Below, piece after piece: positions 8,388-15,923 of a stretch of 37,640 nucleotides of DNA (its first letter is position 1; each line of letters starts with the position of its first letter). Source of the DNA: Clostridiales bacterium Firm_05 (lineage in GTDB: Bacteria; Bacillota; Clostridia; Oscillospirales; Ruminococcaceae); contig LVAK01000108.1 of NCBI GenBank assembly GCA_001604035.1, positions 1 through 37,640 on the forward strand, read 5' to 3'. The translations under genes and the position numbers were made by a program. The notes below the pieces were generated by a model. That model saw nothing but the letters and a program-made list of their open reading frames with translations. It ran no database searches and was not told where the DNA came from.

Positions 8388-8763
8388 CGACTTCATAATG
8401 CTCTGGGAATCGGTCTGGGGCGGGGCTCCCACAAAAGAACAGGTCGAGCTTGCCCTTGGGAACTCACTCTTCCGTGTCACGCTACACGATGGACAGCGTA
8501 CAGTGGCAATGGCAAGGATGATAGGCGATATGGGACTTTGCTGCTATATAAAAGATGTGATAGTCCACCCGGACTACCAGGGCAAAGGACTTGGCAGGAT
8601 GCTTATAAACGAGCTGCTCAGCTTCGTGAAAGCTCACGGCATAAGCGGCACTGATGTATTCGTAGAGCTGGCAGCAGTACCCGACAAAATGCCTTTTTAC
8701 GAGAAATTAGGATTTGACACCAATTCAGCTCAGAGACTGAAAATGATGTGTCATATAGACTGA
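8347..8763 (+). CDS. GNAT family N-acetyltransferase
   Basis: Predicted 138-residue single-domain GNAT. The acetyl-CoA loop VHPDYQGKGLGRMLI (motif A, Q/R-x-x-G-x-G/A) is intact, preceded by the CCYIKDVIV strand. The C-terminal KMPFYEKLGFDT motif is the usual GNAT end. AAGGAG lies 8 nt before the ATG. It is 15 nt from the ABC-F gene downstream, so the two are probably cotranscribed from 8207-8235. Acetyl acceptor unknown. Small GNATs next to ABC-F ATPases suggest, without proving, an antibiotic-tolerance role. Confidence 0.92.
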   Translation: MNTITVKHDQLTADDFIMLWESVWGGAPTKEQVELALGNSLFRVTLHDGQRTVAMARMIGDMGLCCYIKDVIVHPDYQGKGLGRMLINELLSFVKAHGISGTDVFVELAAVPDKMPFYEKLGFDTNSAQRLKMMCHID

Positions 8764-8778
8764 TATGGAGAATGATAA

Positions 8779-10332
8779 ATGAGTATACTTAATGTTGAAC
8801 ACGTTACCCACGGCTTCGGCGCAAGACAGATCCTCAACGATGCCTCCTTCCGCCTCCTCAGCGGAGAACACGTTGGTCTTGTCGGTGCAAACGGTGAGGG
8901 AAAATCCACCTTTCTGAATATAATAATGGGAAAGCTACAGCCGGACGAAGGAAATGTCGAGTGGTGCAGGCACATAACCACCGGCTACCTGGATCAGTAC
9001 AGCACTCTCGAAAAAGGACGCTCTATCCGTGATGTCCTCCGTGATGCATTCATACACCTGTCAGAGCTTGAAGCAGAAATGCTGGGACTTTACGATAAGA
9101 TGTCCGACTGCTCCGAAGAAGAGATGAACGCTCTAATGGAAGAAGTCGGTGAGATACAAAGCATCCTCGACTATAGCGGCTACTACACCATTGACGCCAA
9201 AATATCCGAATACGCCAACGGTCTTGGCCTGAACGAGATAGGCCTCGACAGAGATGTTGCAGAGCTTTCCGGCGGACAGAGAGCAAAGGTGCTTCTGGCA
9301 AAGGTTCTGCTGGAGAACCCGATGATACTCATTCTCGATGAGCCTACAAACTTCCTTGACGAGAACCACATTGCATGGCTCACCAATTTCCTCCAGAACT
9401 ACGAGAACGCCTTCATCCTCGTATCCCATGATATCCCGTTTATGAACAGTGTCATAAATGTGGTCTACCATGTGGAGAACGCTGTTATGACAAGATATAC
9501 CGGAGATTACGATAACTTCGTCCGGATGTACGAGCTGAAAAAGAAGCAGATTGAACAGGCATACGAAAAACAACAGAAGGAGATCGCTGACCTGGAAGAC
9601 TTCATCGCCCGCAATAAGGCAAGAGTTGCCACCACCAATATGGCAAAATCCCGACAGAAGAAGCTGGACAAAATGGACAAGATAACGCTTATGCGTGAAA
9701 AGCCCAAGCCGGTATTCTCCTTCAGAAAGGCAAGAACTCCCGGAAGAGTAGTGATAGACTGCAAGGATATCGTTCTCGGCTACGATGAGCCGCTCACAAA
9801 GCCAGTCTCAGTTCAGGTAGAAAACGGCGAGAAGATCGCTATAAAAGGCGTAAACGGCATAGGCAAATCCACTCTGCTTAAAACACTGCTGAAGATTATA
9901 CCTCCCCTATCCGGCACAGTTGAGCACGATCAGTTCGTCGAGCCCGGATACTTTGAGCAGGAGGAGGAAAGCACCTCCCAGACCGCACTTGAAGTCATAT
10001 GGAACGAATATCCGTCCATGACAAATGCGGAGGTTCGTGCTGCGCTGGCACAGTGCGGTCTCACTACAGAGCATATCACATCACAGATGAGAGTGCTCTC
10101 CGGCGGCGAGAATGCCAAAGTAAGGCTGTGCCGCATAATGCTCAGAGAGATAAATCTGCTGGTGCTGGACGAGCCCACGAATCACCTTGACGTGGATGCA
10201 AAGGAAGCACTAAAAAAAGCAATAAATGATTATAAGGGCACCGTTCTCATTGTCAGCCACGAGCCTGAATTCTATATGGATGTGGCTGATAAAGTATGGA
10301 ATATAGAGGAATGGTCTACAAAAATAATCTGA
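8779..10332 (+). CDS. ABC-F family ATPase
   Basis: Predicted soluble ribosome-associated ABC-F protein, 517 residues, with two ATPase domains and no TM segments. The first Walker A is GANGEGKST and the first signature LSGGQRAKVLL with Walker B LILDEPTNFLD. A charged linker follows near residues 240-310 (KKKQIEQAYEKQQKEIADLE, the P-site tRNA interaction motif region). The second Walker A is GVNGIGKST and the second signature LSGGENAKVRL with LLVLDEPTNHLD. It resembles the YbiT/YdiF-type housekeeping or translation-factor groups more than dedicated resistance proteins, but subfamily assignment needs a tree. Confidence 0.95.
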   Translation: MSILNVEHVTHGFGARQILNDASFRLLSGEHVGLVGANGEGKSTFLNIIMGKLQPDEGNVEWCRHITTGYLDQYSTLEKGRSIRDVLRDAFIHLSELEAEMLGLYDKMSDCSEEEMNALMEEVGEIQSILDYSGYYTIDAKISEYANGLGLNEIGLDRDVAELSGGQRAKVLLAKVLLENPMILILDEPTNFLDENHIAWLTNFLQNYENAFILVSHDIPFMNSVINVVYHVENAVMTRYTGDYDNFVRMYELKKKQIEQAYEKQQKEIADLEDFIARNKARVATTNMAKSRQKKLDKMDKITLMREKPKPVFSFRKARTPGRVVIDCKDIVLGYDEPLTKPVSVQVENGEKIAIKGVNGIGKSTLLKTLLKIIPPLSGTVEHDQFVEPGYFEQEEESTSQTALEVIWNEYPSMTNAEVRAALAQCGLTTEHITSQMRVLSGGENAKVRLCRIMLREINLLVLDEPTNHLDVDAKEALKKAINDYKGTVLIVSHEPEFYMDVADKVWNIEEWSTKII

Positions 10333-10464
10333 TATATATACTCTTCATTGTAGATATATGGTAAAATTACGGATATACATACAGGAATCAGCAAAGGTAC
10401 ATACTGTGCGAAATAAAAAGCAGCTGCGATAATATCATCCGCACATTATTCCGCATTAATCGGC

Positions 10465-10493
10465 TTGATTAAGCCTGAACTGTATGATATAAT
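10465..10493 (+). promoter_or_regulatory. Promoter for the lipoprotein gene at 10552
   Basis: TTGATT (10465-10470), 17 bp, TATAAT (10488-10493). The longer open frame upstream of 10552 overlaps these elements, which is a further reason to start translation at 10552. Confidence 0.65.
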
Positions 10494-10551
10494 AATAATT
10501 GAAAGCAGCTCCGTTGATCATCCGGAGCACAATATGGAAAGGAAGGATAAG

Positions 10552-11598
10552 ATGCGTCCAAAACATCTGGTCACAGCTTTACTCACTGCGGCTCTCCTCA
10601 GCTCATGCTCAGGCAGCCATGTTAACTCCAGCTCATCATCGGAAGATGATACTAAGACAGTTACAAAGACAGTCTCAGAAGAAATGGCCGATACAGCATC
10701 AGACACACTCACAGATACACCAGCCGATACACAACAGGATAATATTCAGTCTACTGACAGCAGCAAAGAAGCTTCAACAGAAGAAGGCGCAAAAGCTTTT
10801 GATATTTCTATATTGACTGACGCTCTCCCGGGTATCTCTTCATCATATGAAGACAACTGCATATATGAATCCGGTACTTCCGGCGGATATGATTTTGATC
10901 TTGTCATCGATCTCAACAAATGGGCCGGAAAGACATCTCCCGATCAGATAAAAACCATTTCACAGGTTTTCTGGGAGTGTTACCCACGTATGTACGACCG
11001 TTTCGGAGTTACTGCCCGTGCAAGCAGAACGGCGTTTATAGCTATCGAGGACGAGGACTACTCCCCTGCTTATACTTTGGGAAACTGGATCCACCTCCAT
11101 GACGAATGGCTCCAGGAGAACCCCACGGATTTCGATGTCATCACTCATGAGCTCACTCATATCATCCAGAATGACTGGAACCCTGAAACCTGTGAGTTCA
11201 GCGAATACATAGAACGATTTGCCGACTTCTGCCGCTACGAGTACGCTTTCCAGGACGGTATCTATAACGACGCCTGCTGGACACTCTGGGAGGCCGACAA
11301 GGAAGACTCCTTAGCCAGCTCGAACCGATTCTTCGTATGGCTGGATTACACTTATTCCACTCCGGAGAACGATATCATGCTCAATTTCTTCAGGGTATGC
11401 TGCGAAGGCAAGTACAAAGCCAACGATTGGGATAAAGCTTGGGAGGAGATCTTTGCCGGCTCAGCTCTGGAAGGCAGACATATATACGATGTCTGGACAG
11501 AATTCACAAAGACAGACTTTGCCTACCTCTCAGCCACAAGCTCTGACGGTCCATCGGAGCTTCTGAAGCGCTATGATATACGAGGCAGACTAAAATAG
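10552..11598 (+). CDS. Lipoprotein with basic-secretory-protein-like metallopeptidase domain
   Basis: A 348-residue lipoprotein: the hydrophobic signal ends in the lipobox LLSSC, followed by a Ser/Thr/Asp-rich linker to about residue 80. The folded domain contains HELTHIIQ (residues 199-206), then EYIERFADFCRYEY, then FFVWLDYTY and a C-terminal DVWTEF. This order resembles the basic secretory protein (PF04450-like) group, in which the HExxH is a putative zinc site; in those proteins the second motif is usually EGIADYVR, here changed. GGAAGG 5 nt upstream supports ATG 10552; ATG 10534 is an alternative. Likely anchored outside the membrane. Protease activity is inferred from the motif only. 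Confidence 0.8.
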   Translation: MRPKHLVTALLTAALLSSCSGSHVNSSSSSEDDTKTVTKTVSEEMADTASDTLTDTPADTQQDNIQSTDSSKEASTEEGAKAFDISILTDALPGISSSYEDNCIYESGTSGGYDFDLVIDLNKWAGKTSPDQIKTISQVFWECYPRMYDRFGVTARASRTAFIAIEDEDYSPAYTLGNWIHLHDEWLQENPTDFDVITHELTHIIQNDWNPETCEFSEYIERFADFCRYEYAFQDGIYNDACWTLWEADKEDSLASSNRFFVWLDYTYSTPENDIMLNFFRVCCEGKYKANDWDKAWEEIFAGSALEGRHIYDVWTEFTKTDFAYLSATSSDGPSELLKRYDIRGRLK

Positions 11599-11607
11599 AT
11601 CACAAAT

Positions 11608-11687
11608 ACAGGATGCCATTTTCACTCAAAGGCATCCTGTTATTATACGCTTGAATGCCCGGTCATTATGACCGGGCATACTTTTTT
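11608..11687 (+). terminator. Two tandem terminator hairpins
   Basis: The first stem is ACAGGATGCC/GGCATCCTGT (11608-11617 / 11631-11640). The second is ATGCCCGGTCA/TGACCGGGCAT (11655-11665 / 11669-11679), followed by TTTTTT. From here to about 11850 the sequence is AT-rich with no gene. Confidence 0.85.
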
Positions 11688-11853
11688 GGGGATAGCTGGA
11701 TAAAATGAGCAGAAAATAACTTTTAGTATATTTTTAAACTAATAGAGAAATAATAAAATATGATTCCTGTTAATTTCAGCTATATTACGATGTTTGTTGA
11801 ATATTTATAAACATTTTTTGTATAAGAAAAATAATAAATCTTTTTAAAAATCA

Positions 11854-11882
11854 TTGACACAGGATGTAAATAAAGTTATAAT
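11854..11882 (+). promoter_or_regulatory. Consensus promoter for the dockerin protein at 12004
   Basis: TTGACA (11854-11859), exactly 17 bp, TATAAT (11877-11882): a perfect sigma-A consensus. It leaves a 5' leader of about 110 nt without an obvious riboswitch. Confidence 0.85.
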
Positions 11883-12003
11883 ACAATTAACGGTTTATTA
11901 ACACTTTACTTTTAACACTGTGTAATAAGCCTTAGAATGCCGTTTTTGCTTTTTAAAAAAATTAATATAATATCTGGAGAGAATTATCAATTGGAGGAAA
12001 GCT

Positions 12004-13746
12004 ATGAGACCGCCTATCAGACCAATAGCAGCGCTCTGTGCCGCAGCAGCCTGCTTTTTCCCAGCAAGCATCATCCGCAACGCCCCAATTTCAGACGCCT
12101 ATGCTCTCTCTGCGACCGCAGGTTCCGCAGAAGCATTATCTATCCCAGACGACAGTATTAACGTAGACATAAGCAAAATGTCCTCCGGCCACGGAGGAAT
12201 TTTCCCGGTATCAGGAGATATGTGGGACTCAAAGACCGGCGGACTTGCCGTTACAAATTACAGGCGAGGACCTAAACCGGCAGTTGAACTCCCCTGGATG
12301 TCTGCCAGCAAATCAATGAAGCTGAGAAAGATGTCCATGTTCTTCACGATACAGGTGCCGAACAAGGAGTGTACTAACTCCGTGGACAAGATCCGCGAGG
12401 CATTTTCCATACGCCTGAAGTTCCGCACCGAAGGACTTATCGACGGAGGGACCACCCTGAACAATAGGAAGTTCGATATTTCCCTTAATCCCCTGCTCTC
12501 TACCTCAAATACGCTCACCTACAATGTAAGGCTGCCAATATCCGTATATGGCGACACCTTCCAGGCAAGCATCGTTTTCAACTACATGGGCAAGGATACC
12601 CTGACCGAAGAAAAGGTAACTCTCTCCGCCATAGGAATGGCAGATGATCCAGGCGAATACTCCATGTGCAGCGCAAAGCTTCCCGGAGGAGAGGGCGTTT
12701 ACGTAACAATGAACACTGATGATATAACTCCGGAGGAACAGGCCGACTTTATGCGTATGCTCTGCCGCTACGTCAACAGCCTTGCCGATATTACCAACAT
12801 ACATCACGATGATATATACATAATGTTCGACGAAAAATATGCCGAATGCCCCTGCTGTGATCACGCAATAATGTCCTATGATTTCTCAACAGCAACTGTT
12901 ATGATGCCCGTTGGCTATAATGAGCACTGCTTCAAGGACACCGTTAAGAACCGCCAGTTAGATTGGGGACTTATGCACGAGATCTCCCATTGCTATGCTT
13001 TTACAGGCTACGAAACGGAATTTGCAAAAGCCTACAACTTCAGCCTTGACGACGTACATACCAACATTCGGGCTATCACTTCCATGCAGAACTGTCTTCA
13101 GCTGCGATCAAATAATATCGTCAAGAACGGTGTTGACCTCGGTGATTATACGACTGCCCTGATAAATGCCCAGCCGGAATTTGATGCGGAAAAAGGCTTC
13201 TACGATGTAATCAATGCATACGGCAGATATGCCTCCGGAGTACAAAACGGCTGGAATATCCTCGAAAAGCTGTTCAGCGGCGAATATGAATCACCATATC
13301 TTACAAACGATGTTGTATACAGTGCGCTCGACACGATCAATTCCAGCGAGAACTACCGCTATGGTTTCGATGACGGTGAGCACACGCAGATACTCTTCAA
13401 GAGTGCAGATACTTACCGCTTCATAAACAGTATGTACTACCTCTGTAAGAACGCCGGAAACGCCAATTATCGCTTCAACAGCTTCATCTGTGACTATATG
13501 GGCGCAGATGAATTTGCAGGGTTCATAAATGAAAAAACCAACTTCAGCGAGCTTGGCGAAGCGAATATTTCCCACCTTTCCGGTGACGTCAATCTCGACC
13601 GCACGACCGACATCTCCGATCAGGAGCGCCTCACCGGCTACATGAACAACACCCAGGGGCTTTCTCCCGAGGGCGCTTTCAATGCTGATTTCGATAAGAA
13701 CGGCTATATTGACCAGAACGATTTCATGAGCTTATCAGCTGAGTAA
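12004..13746 (+). CDS. Secreted HExxH protein with C-terminal dockerin
   Basis: A 580-residue exported protein. The N-terminal signal (hydrophobic AALCAAAACFFPA, cleavage probably near AYA-LSA) is followed by a beta-rich region to about residue 240. A putative metallopeptidase domain carries LMHEISHCYAF (HEISH at 325-329) and VHTNIRAIT downstream, somewhat like the M60/gluzincin arrangement. The final ~55 residues (526-580) are a type I dockerin: two calcium-binding loops beginning GDVNLDRTTDISD and NADFDKNGYIDQNDF. The dockerin implies attachment to a cohesin scaffold on the cell surface. GGAGG precedes the ATG. Protease function is inferred; the third zinc ligand was not assigned. Confidence 0.85.
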   Translation: MRPPIRPIAALCAAAACFFPASIIRNAPISDAYALSATAGSAEALSIPDDSINVDISKMSSGHGGIFPVSGDMWDSKTGGLAVTNYRRGPKPAVELPWMSASKSMKLRKMSMFFTIQVPNKECTNSVDKIREAFSIRLKFRTEGLIDGGTTLNNRKFDISLNPLLSTSNTLTYNVRLPISVYGDTFQASIVFNYMGKDTLTEEKVTLSAIGMADDPGEYSMCSAKLPGGEGVYVTMNTDDITPEEQADFMRMLCRYVNSLADITNIHHDDIYIMFDEKYAECPCCDHAIMSYDFSTATVMMPVGYNEHCFKDTVKNRQLDWGLMHEISHCYAFTGYETEFAKAYNFSLDDVHTNIRAITSMQNCLQLRSNNIVKNGVDLGDYTTALINAQPEFDAEKGFYDVINAYGRYASGVQNGWNILEKLFSGEYESPYLTNDVVYSALDTINSSENYRYGFDDGEHTQILFKSADTYRFINSMYYLCKNAGNANYRFNSFICDYMGADEFAGFINEKTNFSELGEANISHLSGDVNLDRTTDISDQERLTGYMNNTQGLSPEGAFNADFDKNGYIDQNDFMSLSAE

Positions 13747-13757
13747 TACAAAAACCA

Positions 13758-13806
13758 AAAGTCACAGTCCTTCCGATACTAACTTCAGAAGGGCTGTGAC
13801 TTTATT
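13758..13806 (+). terminator. Terminator after the dockerin gene
   Basis: A 16-nt arm pair (13758-13773 and 13788-13803, one G-T mismatch) starting AAAGTCACAG, followed by a TTTATTT tail. Confidence 0.8.
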
Positions 13807-13895
13807 TCACCTTAAATATAAGCCCGGACAGGCCAGGCAATACAAAACTCGTTTTATTGCCGGCATCATCAGGGATTTTATATCCAGATCATATA

Positions 13896-14354
13896 TCAAT
13901 CATTGATCTGCTCGATCGTCTCCTGAACGGCATCCTGTGCCTTTTCAAGGTTGTCCTTTGTAGCGATTTTTTTTACAGTACCGGTCACTTTTTCCAGATT
14001 ATCCTTATTTGCGACCTTTCTCACTACTACCACTGCTCTGTCCAGATTTTCCTTATTCGCAACCTTCTTGACAACGCCTGTCGCTTTTTCCAGATTTTCC
14101 TTGGTAGCAACCTTCTTTACCACACCTGCTGCCTTGTCAAGGTTCTCCTTCGTAGCAACGTGTTTTACCACTCCGGCAGCCTTTTCAAGATTCTCCTTGT
14201 TTGCCACCTTACGCACTACTACCTTTGCCTTTTCGATATTCCCCTTGGAGGCGGCTTTGGAAACTGCATTGCCGATCTGCTCATCGGGAAGATCTACACC
14301 TGTCTTCTTTTCAACAGCTTTTACTGCTGATTTTACTTTTGCTTTGATACCCAT
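13896..14354 (-). CDS. Small Lys/Val-rich protein of seven 16-residue repeats
   Basis: Not recognised as a named family. The 152-residue protein starts with MGIKAKVKSAVKAVEKKTGV, then seven tandem copies of a 16-residue unit of the form KENLEKAxGVVKKVA(T/N), diverging toward the C-terminus, which ends QETIEQIND. Each unit should form one amphipathic helix with Leu/Ala/Val on one face and Lys on the other. No signal peptide, TM or Cys. The start at 14354 is chosen because GAAGG lies 9 nt upstream; the ATG at 14393 lacks a site. The promoter is at 14413-14441. A plausible role is a structural or stress protein, resembling LEA-type repeats in character only. Confidence 0.8.
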   Translation of the reverse strand: MGIKAKVKSAVKAVEKKTGVDLPDEQIGNAVSKAASKGNIEKAKVVVRKVANKENLEKAAGVVKHVATKENLDKAAGVVKKVATKENLEKATGVVKKVANKENLDRAVVVVRKVANKDNLEKVTGTVKKIATKDNLEKAQDAVQETIEQIND

Positions 14355-14412
14355 AGGGAAATACCTTCTTTCAAACTTGTTATTGTCAGGCACTATCCTG
14401 CCTTACATAGTA

Positions 14413-14441
14413 ATTATAGCATATTTCCCAGTATATTGCAA
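14413..14441 (-). promoter_or_regulatory. Promoter for the 16-residue-repeat protein
   Basis: On the minus strand TTGCAA (14441-14436), 17 bp, TATAAT (14418-14413). Confidence 0.65.
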
Positions 14442-14513
14442 GGGCTTCAATATATTTCTGTAGTAATTTGTTGATACTCCATTTAGTTATCAGATTTATT
14501 TTTTTCACAGCTA

Positions 14514-14542
14514 TTGATTTCAATTGTGTTTTGTGATATAAT
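14514..14542 (+). promoter_or_regulatory. Apparent original tRNA-Ser promoter
   Basis: TTGATT (14514-14519), 17 bp, TATAAT (14537-14542), ending 14 nt before the truncated tRNA copy. It points into the half tRNA, not directly at the intact one. Confidence 0.7.
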
Positions 14543-14556
14543 ATTTAAGTAATTTT

Positions 14557-14596
14557 GCAGTGGTATCGAAGTGGTCATAACGGACATGACTCGAAA
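14557..14596 (+). pseudogene. Truncated 5' half of tRNA-Ser (40-nt duplicate)
   Basis: Forty nucleotides identical to the first 40 nt of the intact tRNA-Ser at 14714, from the first base of the acceptor stem to the last base of the anticodon loop. The identity stops exactly there and unrelated sequence follows. No 3' half is present, so it cannot make a tRNA. The 117 bp between the copies (14597-14713) carry no clear gene; a weaker promoter-like TTGCAA (14672) and TATAGT (14696), 18 bp apart, could serve the intact copy. Confidence 0.9.
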
Positions 14597-14713
14597 CATA
14601 GTCGGTTTTGAGCTTGCCGCACTTTGATTTATCCCTGTTCTGCGTGGTTTCAGCGGTGTTTGTGATTGCGTTTGCAATTGGCTTTCTCGCAGTTTTATAG
14701 TTAAATTAAATAC

Positions 14714-14802
14714 GCAGTGGTATCGAAGTGGTCATAACGGACATGACTCGAAATCATGATGCCCCTTGAGGGACGTGGGTTCGAATCCCACCCACTGCGC
14801 CA
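14714..14802 (+). tRNA. tRNA-Ser (anticodon CGA)
   Basis: Class II tRNA including an encoded CCA. The acceptor stem GCAGTGG (14714-14720) pairs with CCACTGC (14792-14798); discriminator G14799, CCA 14800-14802. The anticodon stem CATGA/TCATG closes the loop CTCGAAA, with CGA at 14749-14751 reading UCG. The long variable arm has a CCC/GGG stem, and the T-arm is GTGGG-TTCGAAT-CCCAC (14775-14791). A terminator hairpin follows. Confidence 0.95.
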
Positions 14803-14806
14803 GCAC

Positions 14807-14845
14807 AGAGTTGAATAGTTTTTCTGTTCAACTCTTTATTTTTTC
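14807..14845 (+). terminator. tRNA terminator
   Basis: AGAGTTGAA (14807-14815) pairs with TTCAACTCT (14827-14835), followed by TTATTTTTT. Confidence 0.85.
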
Positions 14846-14867
14846 AATTTTATAAGGAGGTATCACT

Positions 14868-15254
14868 ATGAAAGATTGGAATTACGCAAAATTATCTCAG
14901 TTGGCAAAAGCCTATGGTGGTCCTGAAAAATTACTTGATAACCTTTCTCAAAAAAGCTATAAATTAGGAAAAAGCCAAGCTAATAAAAAATGGGGAATAG
15001 CTACACCCATTATTGTTGTTGCAAGTATTGGGGCAGGTTATTTGGCAACAAAGTTAATTGAAAAGCACAAATCAAATATAATTACCGTTGAAGACGTTGA
15101 ATTAGCTAAAAATGAGATTATAACCGGAATCAACGAATATGATAAAATGACTGAAAATAATCCTGAAGTAGAACAACTTCCTGAAATAACTCCTGAGCAA
15201 GCTGATCAAGAAATTGATAAAATGGTTGAAGAAATATTAGATGATGAAAAATAA
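14868..15254 (+). CDS. AT-rich small protein with one TM segment, unknown
   Basis: Not recognised. 128 residues: a cytoplasmic N-terminus (LSQLAKAYGGPEKLLDNLSQ), one TM helix (ATPIIVVASIGAGYLATKLI, about residues 45-64) and an acidic C-terminal tail rich in Glu/Asp/Pro. AAGGAGG is 8 nt upstream of the ATG. Its base composition is clearly more AT-rich than its neighbours, with heavy use of TTA, AAA and GAA codons, and it lies directly downstream of a tRNA gene with a disturbed 5' region. Both facts suggest acquisition by transfer. The layout resembles small accessory proteins of mobile elements, but no partner gene is present. Confidence 0.75.
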   Translation: MKDWNYAKLSQLAKAYGGPEKLLDNLSQKSYKLGKSQANKKWGIATPIIVVASIGAGYLATKLIEKHKSNIITVEDVELAKNEIITGINEYDKMTENNPEVEQLPEITPEQADQEIDKMVEEILDDEK

Positions 15255-15313
15255 TGTTTTTGATGAGCCTCTGAACATGACCGTCCAGAGGCTTTCATTT
15301 TACTCTCGGACTG

Positions 15314-15379
15314 TTACGCTCCAAGTGCTTTAGCAATCGCCTCGGCACTCATTTTCTTGCTTTCGCTGTCCACATGGCT
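15314..15379 (-). pseudogene. Possible C-terminal remnant of a flavodoxin-like gene
   Basis: On the minus strand the last ~21 codons of an ORF end in SESKKMSAEAIAKALGA and TAA (15314-15316), a tail common among small flavoproteins and oxidoreductases. It has no start of its own and runs into the fragment beginning near 15377. Short, so only tentative. Confidence 0.3.
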
Positions 15380-15725
15380 TTACACGTTGCTCGTCGCTCT
15401 CATATCACAAGGAGTGACTGTCAGTACATTGAAATTTCACCTGATGCATGCGAAAAACCACGGCGTTTCGCAGAAAGAGATCGCGGCGGTCAGATGCTCA
15501 TCTGTGTCGGCGGCCGTGGCTATTATCAGGAATGGGGCAAGGCAGCGAGAGAGCTTCACCCGGGCGATATTGTGAATATCCCAGCGAATGTCAAGCACTG
15601 GCACGGAGCTGCCCACGATTCGTGATTCTCACATCTTGCGATAGAGATCGAAGGCGAGGACGGCAGTACGGAATGGTGTTAGGCTGTTTCTGACGAAGAT
15701 TATAATGGACTAAATAATGTGTAAT
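15377..15725 (+). pseudogene. Degenerate carboxymuconolactone decarboxylase-cupin gene
   Basis: Three pieces in different frames read as one broken gene. 15377-15491 encodes a carboxymuconolactone-decarboxylase-like stretch (LLVALISQGVT... LMHAKNHGVSQKEIAAV). From 15485 a cupin domain follows (QMLICVGGRGYYQEW, then LHPGDIVNIPANVKHWHGA, with the His-rich metal site) up to a frameshift at about 15624. It resumes as FSHLAIEIEGEDGSTEWC, then an in-frame TAG, then AVSDEDYNGL. The expected middle of the decarboxylase domain is missing. In intact relatives such proteins are usually redox- or aromatic-metabolism-associated cytoplasmic enzymes. Confidence 0.8.
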
Positions 15726-15804
15726 GGCAGTAGCCCGTAGTCCATAGGCGCACCTATAAACCGTTCCTCACAAGTCCAGACATATCGGATCTGGATATTA
15801 ACAA

Positions 15805-15845
15805 CAAGCTCTCGGGAAATGCTCTTGCAAGCGTTTCTGAGGGCT
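15805..15845 (+). repeat. Direct repeat, left copy (island boundary)
   Basis: About 41 bp beginning CAAGC and ending in an 18-bp core CAAGCGTTTCTGAGGGCT (15828-15845), which recurs exactly at 19215-19232. The sequence before the core also aligns with small gaps. Confidence 0.7.
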
Positions 15846-15861
15846 GCTCCTTTTGACTTGA

Positions 15862-15890
15862 TTGACTTGTAAAGGCTTTTATGCTATAAT
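15862..15890 (+). promoter_or_regulatory. Promoter of the tetR pseudogene
   Basis: TTGACT (15862-15867), 17 bp, TATAAT (15885-15890). Confidence 0.7.
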
Positions 15891-15923
15891 TATAGAAAAC
15901 AACAGCTTTTCAAGGTGATAGCA

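Noticed and set aside
13920-14260. Regular 48-bp DNA repeats as a possible CRISPR array
   Set aside because: There are no unique spacers; the repeats are contiguous codons of a protein with conserved reading frame.
13951-14463. Long plus-strand open frame opposite the 16-residue-repeat gene
   Set aside because: It mirrors the repeats in an antisense frame, has no ribosome site, and its Phe/Ser/Thr-rich sequence is what the antisense of a Lys/Glu/Val repeat gives.
14597-14713. Integrase or excisionase fragment between the tRNA copies
   Set aside because: Translations on both strands show no recombinase motif; the 117 bp is too short to support it.
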